Part shown: in pieces, positions 25,501 to 37,500 of the stretch | Layout: the number at the start of each line of letters is the position of its first letter | How positions within the stretch are numbered: the stretch's first letter is position 1 | DNA from: Marisa cornuarietis | Lineage: Eukaryota; Mollusca; Gastropoda; Architaenioglossa; Ampullariidae | Length of the DNA stretch: 64,000 bases | Assembly: GCA_004794655.1 (NCBI GenBank) | Contig: SMMW01000597.1 | Coordinates: 434,001 to 498,000, forward strand | Direction of reading: 5' to 3' | Position numbers and translations under genes: made by a program | The notes under the pieces: model-generated | The model's input: the letters and a program-made list of their open reading frames with translations, nothing else | What the model was told of the DNA's origin: nothing | The model's database searches: none

Positions 25501-28500
25501 AATCATACATTAAGTCTGTTGCCGAGTTACTTTTTAAATTCACTGGTGAAAGTTTCAGCCTCCTTTTCCCATGACCTAAAAACAATGAACTAAAAACACA
25601 ACAGATCATCAATTTTCAGCCTTTATATCATTAGATCAAGTTTTTGATCATCTGTTCTTTTTTTGTGCTGAAAGTTAAACTGGAAACACATTTAACTAGG
25701 AAATTCTTCTACAAAAATATGTCTGTGAAACAAATGTCAAGCCCCTGCTGCAGCAAGAAATAAATATACATACCTAGCTGAAAAGAGGAGCTGTCAATTG
25801 ACCACCCAACACGAACCACATGAGGGTCTGTCTCTTGATGATCATCACCAAAATCAGCTGGCAGATGCTCTAAAATATGTACTTCAAAGTACACCTACCC
25901 AAAAACAAAAATGAAATTTATTAAACACTGAATATGTGAACACTGAACAATTGAATACGTGATAAGAGTATTTATCCACACTATTCTCTTGTTTTTTATT
26001 CAGATATTTAATGGACAGATTGTAATACAAACACTTGATAATGCATGAATTGTGACCTGCCATTTTTAAATGCATTTAGGTTTTGACAGAAAGAATACGA
26101 CTGTGCCATTACCGTTGCAACACAGAATGTATTCATCTTGAAGCATAAAGATAAGCTTCACCTTTCACTACATCACAAGCTATCCAGTGGTGCTTAACTA
26201 AGTAATTAAGAATAACAACTCTGCCACCATGTTTTGCTGCTGTTTGCAGTGATGCCCAACAGCAGTCATCTTTAGGAGACCAAATACATCTTTAGGCCTT
26301 TCCATCATGATGCATACTAATAATTACAGAACACTCTAAATCAAATCAGTATCTTTGCTAAAACTGAACAAAAAGTGAGCTAATGGATGTGCTTTATGTA
26401 TGATGGATGTCCACACAACTGGTCTTAATTTATTAACATTTCTAGATATACAAGCAGCATAAGATGAGATAAAGTCTATAGATGTATGATGAATTAGGAT
26501 CCATTACATCCTGTTAACAAAACATTGTCACAGAAGAACACAAAGGTTTAACTCATTCAACACGGGTGTATCGACGCAATTTCGCTATAGAGCTATGAAG
26601 ACGTCAGCATTCGTACGTGCAAATAATAAGGGAAGAGTTAATTAAATACATGTTAAATATATTCGTGATCTAAATATACTTAAATATTTTAAAAGTGAAG
26701 TGCGTTGTTCTTTTCAAGAGCATCAACGCGGTTAAAATCTGATGCCACTTGATGAGAACTTCCCAGGGTTATCAAATAAACTACCCAGTTCGTAGATTTT
26801 ATGCAATTTTTGATTACTTATTTTATGCATTTTACTACTCATGTCAGTGTTTCGTGAGAGATGATTTTGAGAAGAATTATAGCAAAAATGGATAACATAA
26901 TTTAAAAAAGACAGTTTACTTAACAGATGATAAAGATGAAGTAATTCAATCCAGATTACATCTTAAAAAAATTTAATATATGGCCAATGCTAAAATAAAA
27001 GTTTATTTAAAACAATATAGAATGTTAAAAAGTAATAATGCACAGTGTTACTGGTCATGAGCATGTCTTTTGAACACGGAGTCCAGGAGTTTTCATACTT
27101 GAGATGGTAACTTAACATCATGCATACACATTATGTACATGCAAGCACACCGACTATATTAAATATCCTTCATGTTTTAAATGGTTTATCCAGAATTAAA
27201 AACTTTACTAATTTAAAAGTATGTCACCATCTGTGTTGAGTACTCAGCTTGTTATTTTGATGTTTTCAACACCAATAATTATTATGCATTAATAACTTCC
27301 AAGTACTAATTACTAATAAATATTCTAATAACTAAAACCAAATGTGCATAATTAAACAGCAGAGAAAAATCCCCAAACTTTTCTCTTCTGATGCTAAGGA
27401 TCATTAACAAAGGCCTATAATTCTTCTCCCATATCATGAATGTCAAATCTAAGATATGGGAGAAAGAGAATGAAACATGCAGAATACCTTGGCATTTGTT
27501 GACTTCTGAAGGGTATGAATTGCTAAAATCTTAACTCAAGCTTTGATCATCCCCATCTGTACACAGCACAGAGGGTGTCATCTAAGCATTTTCAACAAAG
27601 ACAATCATACTTTTTTAAAGCCAGCATGCCTATGTTCTTTCATAAGCATGTAATGAGGCAACTCCTGTCTCTGGGCCTGTCAACTGACCTTGCCTTTGCA
27701 TACACCATATGTGGCACGAGCCCCAGCCCACGTGAAGCAGAAGCCAGGAGGATCCAAGACAACAGTGGCTCCATATCTTGAGTCATACAAAACACATTCA
27801 ACTACAACATGATTTCATTAAACTGTTCAAACCAATATCTCATCACATTAATAAGAAAGCCAGCAATAAGCAATATTAAATTTAGGGGAAAACACAATGC
27901 ATATATACAATGGAATCAATGTGCTGTGGAGAAAAACATAAACCAAATACAAGAAATGACATTTAAATTAACCACAATGGCCAAACTTCTTCTGTGAAAA
28001 AGAGGTCATAAATGTTAGGCACACAGATGATGCTGTCTAAGCCAGTGGTTGTTTTGACTAAAATTGCTTAAAATAGTGAAGCCCCAGAGGCCAGGCACAG
28101 AAGACTTGCTACCCAGCAACATATGCTTATACAATGGATGCCCATTGCAGGTGGTTCTGAAACACAAGGCTGCATTACAAACATGGTGTCCACCCATCCT
28201 TTTTATACCAAGAAGCTTAGCTTTTAAGTTGCCCATCAAAAGGCAACCAGTGGTCACATAAAAATAAAATGGGAACAGACAAAAGAACACAACAGAGGTT
28301 ATGATTGTAGACAAAAAGTTACATAGTTACCCTAGAGATAATTTTACTTATCTTTAGCTACAGAGCAGGCTGAAGTGGTAGTTATAAACGAATTGTTCAA
28401 CTGCCAACTTTTAATGCTTTGTGCTTGTTTGCATCAAAGAAAAAAATTACTTTGGTCCACCACTGTCTCTAAAGCAGCTTAACTGATATATTAGTTCACA

Positions 28501-31500
28501 ACTGTATCACCAGAGGTACTGAAAATAAAAAAGAAACCTACCATTTACTATCTAGAAAGACAATTCTGCATTCAAAGTCTTCAGAGCTAGTGACTTCAGA
28601 TCATGGTGGGGAATGGTCTAACTACCCACAGAAATAATAGGCATTAAGTATTTCAGTGCAATTGTCTTTATGGATGATCCTGTTCAATCAACACTTGCAA
28701 AAAGTCATCATTTTCAACAAACTTAAGCCATGAATGCAACAATTATTAACCCACCAGCAAAGCAGATGCACCCAAGCACTAACCTGTAATATAAATGGCT
28801 GCTATGATCACTGCAGACAGTACTAACCTTCAAGATCACTAGTACTAAGTATCACAATGTGTTCTGTTAAGATGAACAAAATTTTATGATGTAGCACTAA
28901 CAGATTTATGTTTTGTCTTCCAGAAGACAGATTTTGGAAAGTTGATGTTGAGGACATGCTGAGCAAGCCTATGAAAGAATTTTAAAAAATCTGGACGTAA
29001 TTCACTCTCATTTTAAATTTGGTTAGTACTGACACTGCTCTTTTGGGTGAAACCGCCATTCAGTAGTTAACTTAATACTAGCAATTAGAAAGTCAACTAA
29101 TATATAAAATGTCGTGCCTAACTTATAATGATATTATTGCATTCAACATCAAACTGTTCAGTAAGTTTCTCTCCCGAAAGCTATTTAGTATTAGCTTTTA
29201 CGTGACTTAAGTACTTGAGCAATCATCTTCCTATGTACTCTACATGACAAAAACTCTAATCTGAATGTATGGTTAAATAGGGCAAACCACCATATTTTCT
29301 TAAAAGTTTGTTCAACAATATTTTATAATTTAAGCAAAGAGCAAATGACACCATCCAACAGCGCTCACCATCCCCTTTCCACTGACACCTTAATAACTGC
29401 TGTAGGGGAATAAGATGTTGATGCTTGCAACATTCTTTTCCTGTTTTTTTTCCTTAAAGAAATGTTTTAAAAGTTTCATAAAAATACAATGTGAAAATTA
29501 AAATTTTCTCAAGTTTAAACTCGTGTGGTGTGTTTTGGAAACCTGTAGCTGGGAAAAATTTGATCTCTATATACAGAGAAATTGCCATCATGAATATTTT
29601 GCCCAACAAGCACTTATACTCTGCTGACATTGGAAGATGGCAAATCATCAAACCTGAAATAGTTCCAAAGACAGCCCCAAAAGAAATTTATTTAAAAAAA
29701 TAGGCAACTTTAGTTGCAACTAAGCTAGAAACTTGTTTCAAGTACCAATCAAATTAAGGAAATCAGATCTTTAACCCTGTACAGTTCCTTAAACTTTTAT
29801 TTCATTCATATTTTATGCCAGCTGTTCACCTCCACCCACTACCAGACAAAGCTTTTTCCTGAATGAGTTTTCAAGCCACTGAAATGTTCCTCGGCCTCAC
29901 AAAGCCACTCCCAAACTTGTCTATCATTGAATACACACTATAACGAATTTAAGATAGCATCCAATCTCCACTTTCGCCACCATGCCATCTTTCCAGAACT
30001 GCCCATTTCTCCTTTGAATTTGAGTTTTTGCCACACCAAGAGAATCTGCAATCATGATTGCAGGCTCATCTTGATCACTTTTTATCAACTTTCTTTTGTA
30101 TTTTTGGTTTTCAACTGGTAATGCTCACAGACATAGAAGTCTGTGGTAACACTTATCAATTCTGCCATAGCTGAGTGGGAACTAACTCTGGTCGTAACTA
30201 AGAGGAAGGTCTTAAAAGAGAGGTTTTACTGTATTACATGTAAAGTGGCTGACAATAAATGCAGCTGCCGATTCCAGCTGATATCCATGATAAGTGAACA
30301 AAAGTTCTTTTAGGACATTGTGGGCACCATTCTACTCAGCGAATGAATGTGTTTGCCATTTCTATTCTGTGTGGTTTTCAATGGCAAACACATTCATTTA
30401 TTGTCTGAAGCATGTAAATTGCCACAAAAGAAAATTTATTTATGTGAAACAATCATGAATATTAACAAAGATCAATATCGGAAACCAGTGATACCTTGTG
30501 AATTATGAATGACTTTAAAAAGGCTTAACAGAGTTCAAAATGACCATGCGCTGAGAATAGTTTTTTAAGTAGCACCAATTTTTTTATTTTAGCGGAAATA
30601 GGACATAACAGCCCATTTGTCAGCATTAATTAGTATGGGCTAGTTGCTTAATTATGCTACTGTGCTGCTGTGGTTAACATTTTTTTTTATATTAGATTTT
30701 CACAGAGACGATTTCTAGCACACATTAAGCCAGGTGGAGTGATAAATGTTAGAAGACCTGTAAATGCAATGTAAATAACTAAACAGAAACCTCAGACAAT
30801 GTAGTTTAAGCCATTTACACAATCCTCTTAAAAATATTGTTTTCAGAAAAGGGACTTCAATTCAAGGTTTGACATCACAGCAAGTGAAACAATGTCAGCA
30901 TCATAACACTTGTATCTGCTACTACAAAGTATAATAATCATAGCTGAATGACGAATGAGTATATATATATATAAAGCGGTTAAGCAAAATTTTAAATGGA
31001 AAAATTTTCACAAGGCACACTAGACAACACAATACGCACAAGAGAGCAGGGATATAAATAACTGACTGAAACAGAACCAGCATTTTACATGGCGCCAGCA
31101 GTAATGGTGATATCAAAGTCTAAGAATGGCACAAAAACATCAGGCTTATCTGGTAAGTAAAACATTTAAGAACATATCATTGTAGTCAAGAGTTGTCTGC
31201 AACAATGTAGCTGCTTGTCACTGTGATTATTAAATGTACTATATATGTATTATGTAATATAATAATAATGTAAGTTTTTATAGTGTGGTATCCCATCCAA
31301 AACCAGGCTCTTCGTGCATTACAAACACAAAAAAACACAACACAGACAAAATTCTTGTGGCCCTCTCCGTGAAGTAATGGGAATGCCGGGCTGTTCTTCT
31401 GTCAGATGACATTCACAGACCAAGATGTCAATGAGACAGATATGTAGATTGGAAAGTCATTTGACAAGAGCAGAACAAATGTAGATCAAATCATCAGGAG

Positions 31501-34500
31501 AATGATCATAAAGCAGAAATTGCAGTCTAACTTTAAAGCACATGACTGTTTAGCACTGGTGTAAAGTCAATCACAGGAATGACTTGTGTAAAACTGTGAT
31601 GGCGTGAGCTACAGAAAACTAATGGTGATGAGAGTTGATATCAGGAGAGGAAAAACGAAAGGCTACAGGCAAGTAAACAGTCCAGCACAATACCAATGAC
31701 ATCAACAAGTGCAGGCCAGTACAATAGGCACTACAAACACAGCAGAAAAACAAATTTAAGAGCTGGCCCCTTCCAGTATGTTAGTCAAAGGGTCGCCACT
31801 CTCTCTCTCTCTCTATATATATACCACTATATAATATACTGTGAAAGTGTAAGATAAATACTCACTTAAGTGATGTTGAACCTACTTAATTTTTTTTATT
31901 GCATTATCATTTAAGGAATTCACCATCTGGAATAAGCTGTGGGGAAAGTCTCTTGACACAAGGTGTGGATCAGACTAATGGCAGACATAATAATTGGTAA
32001 ATAATAATAATAATGATAATAATAATAAAAGTTAGCTTGTATAGCGCCTTTTGGACAAACTCAAGGCACTTCACAAATGACAGATTGTGTGATGTGAAAA
32101 TAATGTGGCGTCAGTACAAAATGACGGAGCTCCAGGTCATAGGGCAGCATCTACACGCAGCATCAACACAATCTGCAGACCAAATATCAAACGTCACACA
32201 AGCCATAATACACTCCCTAGTAAATGCAGTTCCAAATAGCACATCCTACAAACAGCACACATCACACTAGGACGACGAATGAGCCCCAGCACACGCAAAA
32301 GTTTACTGGTCAACAAAAGTCAAGGAGACATGATGCCCGCAGAACTGCGCCGATTGTTAAGTCTGCTTCTTAAAAGGAACCGAAGCCACGGAAACCAAAG
32401 AGGCACTGCATTCCAAACGTATGATGGCAGGCTCATCAAAAAGATACACAACCACAAGTCCAACACGAGGAAGACGTCAGATAAGACAAAAATATGACAG
32501 AGCTCTGCCCCCTCCAGCCAGTTAGGCGAAGGAACATCACTCTATCTCTATCTAGGTATGCAATCTCATTTTGCTTTTACTGGTTAATTTTACAATACTA
32601 ATGGATTTAGCACTTTGTTATAACAAAAATATGGATGAATTTCACAACATTCTAACATCAGTGGCTGTGCACTGTTGAAACACTCTTATTCACAGGATAA
32701 AAGGTGGTTGTGCAAGATCTGCCTAATTGTTTTGATAAGCTTCAGTTTCTGACAGACTGAATCAAGACCAGAATTTGTATCCCTTGCATTCAAGGACAAG
32801 GGGGACACATCCAAAATCTGTGTAATGATATTGATGAGAATGATGATAGTGACAAATCACAGTGGATAATTATGCATGCATGTGACCTTCACCCCAAGAC
32901 CATGGTAGACCACCTCTGGTTTTGATGTCAGCTGTTGATACAAGTAGCGTTTTTCAACCATATTGACTCTTATAACACTCAGTGTCCAGTTCATTCCTAC
33001 AGCTGTCCAACATTATCTGTTCATCGATTTGCAAAGGATGAGCAAATAATGATGCTTTGGCTTGTAAAACTTTGTTTGGGTGTATTAGTTTATTTGTGCA
33101 TGTAACATGTATATGGACACTTTGTAATACTATCCATTAGGTAAGTGCTACAAGATATTCATGATTATTATTATTAATGTACTTTAACTATACAACCACA
33201 AATAACAAAATTGTGATTAAGGAAAGAAAGATGTTTTCACTGCACTGTCTACTCGAGGAATTTCCGAATTATGAAAATACAAAACACATTTTACTTTCAA
33301 GCACTTGTTTCACTATGCTTTTGCTCATTTTAATAAGAAAATTTACACCACTGTTAACTTCAAGTGTGTGGGGTATTCCAGTTTTTTGTATACAATCTGT
33401 AGCACAAAGATGTTGCTTGGCAACCATCGTTGTAGGAATTCAAGGCAACTATATTTAAAAAAAGGAAACTAAGCAGGAACAGGAAAAGCATCATAGAAGC
33501 ATAGACAAATGATAAAATAACTCATAAGAAACAACAGTAAAGCAACCTGGATATATGCCAGTTTAAATTTAAACAATGCAAGTTTGAACTACTTGAAATT
33601 CGATTTCTTTCACCCAAATTTCAGAATATGTATAGAATATATTTCAAATGTCAGCAGATATATTTTTTGCAAACTATATATAACTGATATATTAAATGGA
33701 ACATTTAGGAAAAAAGCTGTGATCACAATCACACATTCACCCCAAATACACAGTTTGTCTTTTTACCACACGCATGATCATGCTCTGCAGAACACAACCA
33801 AGAATTAAATTCATCTCCAAACAAAATATTCAGAAGACATTGCAAATGTTGACAGGATCCGAGGAGGTGTACGATGTTTGTGCCTCAGCCAAACTAGCAA
33901 TGTCTTAACTGTAAGTACCAAACCATGTGGTTTTCTGCACATATTTTTTGTGCACCTAATTACAAATAGGAGGATAACAAGTGTTCTACCAACTTCCTGC
34001 CCCCCAAGACTTAGAAGTGGTTGGTGATTTGAAAGCTATTTATCATTTGGGATGGTCATTTCAAATACAGTTTGAAGAATGTCAACCACTGCTTTTCAAG
34101 TTCCACATTACCTGTCAAACTGTGTGCTCTGCACTGTGCACAGCTTCAGCAAAATTTTGCTGTAATCCCACCAGATCCTAGACTTATCTCTACTTTCCTT
34201 CTTTGCCACAAAAAGTACCTCTTAAACTTTGTTTTGTCACTCTGTACTTCTTGCAACCATGACAAAATGCCACAAACTTTTTATTTTGTAAGTCACAACC
34301 AACTGGAATATGCAGGTTTTAATGGCATCGTCAGTGCAGAAACAGAAAAGACAGCATGCTTATGCAAGTAGTGATATTCAAATCACCAGAGGAAACTACT
34401 GTGTCAATATCCAGCTCATTTAGAATGAAAAGGCATATTCACTTCAAAAATTGTATGCTAGTGCTTAAAAAAAACAACAACTCAGAAAACAATTTTTAGT

Positions 34501-37500
34501 AAATTTGTTGACTTTTTTCAGATGTTTTTAAATATCTTCAGATACTGAATTTCCAAAATACGCTGCTTTTACAAGTTTTTCTAGACCATGTATGGCATTG
34601 TATGAACACCAAAAGCTTAATCAACCCGAGCCCAGGCTTAATGAATATCTATGCAGTGACACCTGTTGAATGTTAACCGAGCGTCCCTATGTAAATTTAA
34701 TTTGAACAAAATATGAAAGAATGAATGGTAAGGGCTTTTATTTTTGGGTCTGTGTAAATTCTTTTTTCATTGTGGGACAGAATGGTTATAATATGGTTTT
34801 GGGTTGAAATGACTGATGACCTAGTAAACAAGTAAAATATAATTATACGTTTGTTCTGCATAGCAGTGATATAGAAAAAAATCAATTTTAAAATGAACTT
34901 TTTTCCACATGCGACTTTTGCACACAATTTTTAGCAGAGCAAAATCCACCAATTGTAAGTCCTGTTGTGGTGGTAGTTGTATTAGAGAAATAAAGCAAAA
35001 TACATCTGTTAATAATTTTGGACTAACATTTAAGGGGTTGCAGTTTAGAAGCTCTGAATAAGATTTTACTGAAGTACCGTTTCCCATTAATCACCTAGTG
35101 CAACCACACCATATGCAGGCAATTGCAATATACATGGTTCGAAATACTAGGACAAAAATAAAATATTGATTTTTCCATGGATAAACTTCATTCATCCAGC
35201 CCATGCACTGACATCACAAGCATACTTGAAACTTTCACAATGTCACATGTAGACCAGACGGTGTAATAACCGTCGATGTTGCATATTTGGTGCTTGAACT
35301 ACCTGCAGTCATTCGTTTTAACAGCTCATGCTTTTGTATAGTAAGCACTGCTGTACGAATAAGATTGTTTCGTTTTACTGAAAGTCGAAGACTTGCTTGT
35401 ACTGTATAAGTGACTGGATAACAATCGGTTTTGAGCAAATTCTTGAGGGCTGTGTGGGGACGAAGTTCGCACGGCACGTTTGAATAAAGCAGAGATCTGT
35501 ATATACACATCTCTGAACAAAGTGTATCCACTGGCGTTTGATCCATTATTTTTAGGATTTCCTTAATAAGCACAAACTAACTCCATCTGAGTGTTGAAGA
35601 GAACATTAAGCAACAGCACAATGTGTCCTGGTCAGTTTTCTTTTACCGAGGATTGCATCTTTTCTCTTTGACTTCAGCTAGTGCAGATGGCGCTATTTTT
35701 AGAAATACTTCCATTTCATCCCTTCCTGTTTTCTCGACAAATCCAGGTGTGCTTAAGAGAAAATATTAATATAAAATCTTTTATCACTCCTTGTCATAAA
35801 AATACCACCAGAATGTTTTTGTGATACTTTGTGCTGTTTCCAGCGATTTTTGCTCTGCGATCGGGTTGGGGTTTAAGGTATAAGAAACAAAAAATACACA
35901 AGACACTAGAAAATCATACTGCAGTGTACACACAGCTGTCCACTAATGTACACATGTAAACACTCAAAAATATCAGTTATTGGAGTAAAGTATTAAGTAA
36001 ATACATACAAAAAGCAGTTGTCACCCTTTCATGACGTTTTTAGCAAACACACAGGCAATTACAACCCTGACTATGTGTCTGCAAGCCAGTTCTATTTTCC
36101 AACCCTAGGTATTCGTTCAGCTAGAATGAGTCAAACAGTGATGCCTGACTGCTAGGGTAGTCAGCATGTGTACTTGCAGAAAGCAATCAGCAAAGAATGA
36201 CAGCATATGGTCTATCTCCCCCACTCCCTCCTGGGTTGAACCCATTCTTCCCTGTTGGATGGTGAAAGGTTGGCTTTTATGCCTGAATAATGTTCTGCTA
36301 CATGGGAAAGTACACTAAAAAGGATAAACTTCATATTCTCCATGCTGAAAATGTAAATGTATTAGTTAACCAGCATTCTCATCATACACATCTGTACCTG
36401 AAAAATCTGAGCAAAGAAAATTTACCATGGAAACTGATGCATTTATATATATATGTATATAGGACAAACACCCCAAGAAAAAGAATGGAAAGATAAATCA
36501 AATATATTTAACATATACATTAAATTTACTGGTAAAATGAGACCAGCAAAAACATGCTTCATACGGCCTGCAGATGATCTCAATCAGCACCTGCAGTCAT
36601 TATCTACATTAAGTGATGACACACTGACATGCAACTGCACTCATCTGCTGTAATACAAATCTCATGCATTACCTCAAGCACAGTGAAGACAAGTTACTTA
36701 AACATACCAAGATTAGCCACTCAGACATATCACTCTAAAATGTACTAATCTGCATTTAGATAATACAATGCGCACAATCTCCAAGAGGCAACCCTACCAA
36801 AACTAGTGTTTCAGGCTATCAAAATTGTGATATGAAACGCAAAAACATTAGTGGCAGGTAGAGGCACACGCTGTTGGTAGAGATTAAGTACGTGTGTAGT
36901 ACACTTAAGATGCACATATGTAAAGGCAATATGTGCTGCTGTAAAGAATCATTTCAAAACAAAAACATAAAAAAAGGAAAGAAAGTAGAAATTGGGCTCC
37001 TTACCCATCTGGATCAATCTGAAGATGGAGATCAGAATTAAAGTGGTCAAGCACACATAGTGAGTCATCCATGGTGGGCTCATCAACATCCAGCTCCGGG
37101 TTTGAAGACTGCCAACGGTTGCTAAAGCGACCACCTCCACCTCTAAAAACAAAATTTAGAAATGGACATAAAATGTATCTTTCTGATATTCAAGATGCAC
37201 CCCTAAAATATGTTATGCCTTTTATTTCTTAAGTCTTGAATTGTTTAACAGCAGCCAGACAGATTTTACAAACTAGTTGATCATGCATTTCTTGCTAAGA
37301 CTAAGGATCTAATGGTAAGACTTTTGTATGGTATAAATCCCTTAATCCATTCTTTATGTTTAACTCCAACAGAAGCAAACATCTTGACTCATATAGTCAC
37401 TATTTTGCACACTGTAATGTGAACTGGTTTGCTGGAACAAACCACGTGTGAAAATGAATAAATAAGGTAAGAGACTATTAGCTCCTTCAAGGATTGTTTG

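Larger units (their letters stand above)
27777..37004 (-). other. Large 9.2-kb intron of the hnRNP U-like gene
   Basis: The intron lies between exons 37005-37142 and 27689-27776 and has no supported coding sequence. It holds a perfect-stem hairpin (30341-30399), two related microsatellite-anchored repeats (31255-31850, 32005-32560) and the repeat at 35240-35870. The rest (for example 28000-30300, 32600-35200, 35900-37000) is AT-rich sequence in which I see nothing recognisable. Confidence 0.75.

Noticed and set aside
28015..28314. 99-codon minus ORF starting with a hydrophobic segment
   Set aside because: It lies inside the large hnRNP intron, has no flanking splice sites that fit the gene's phases and no recognisable family.
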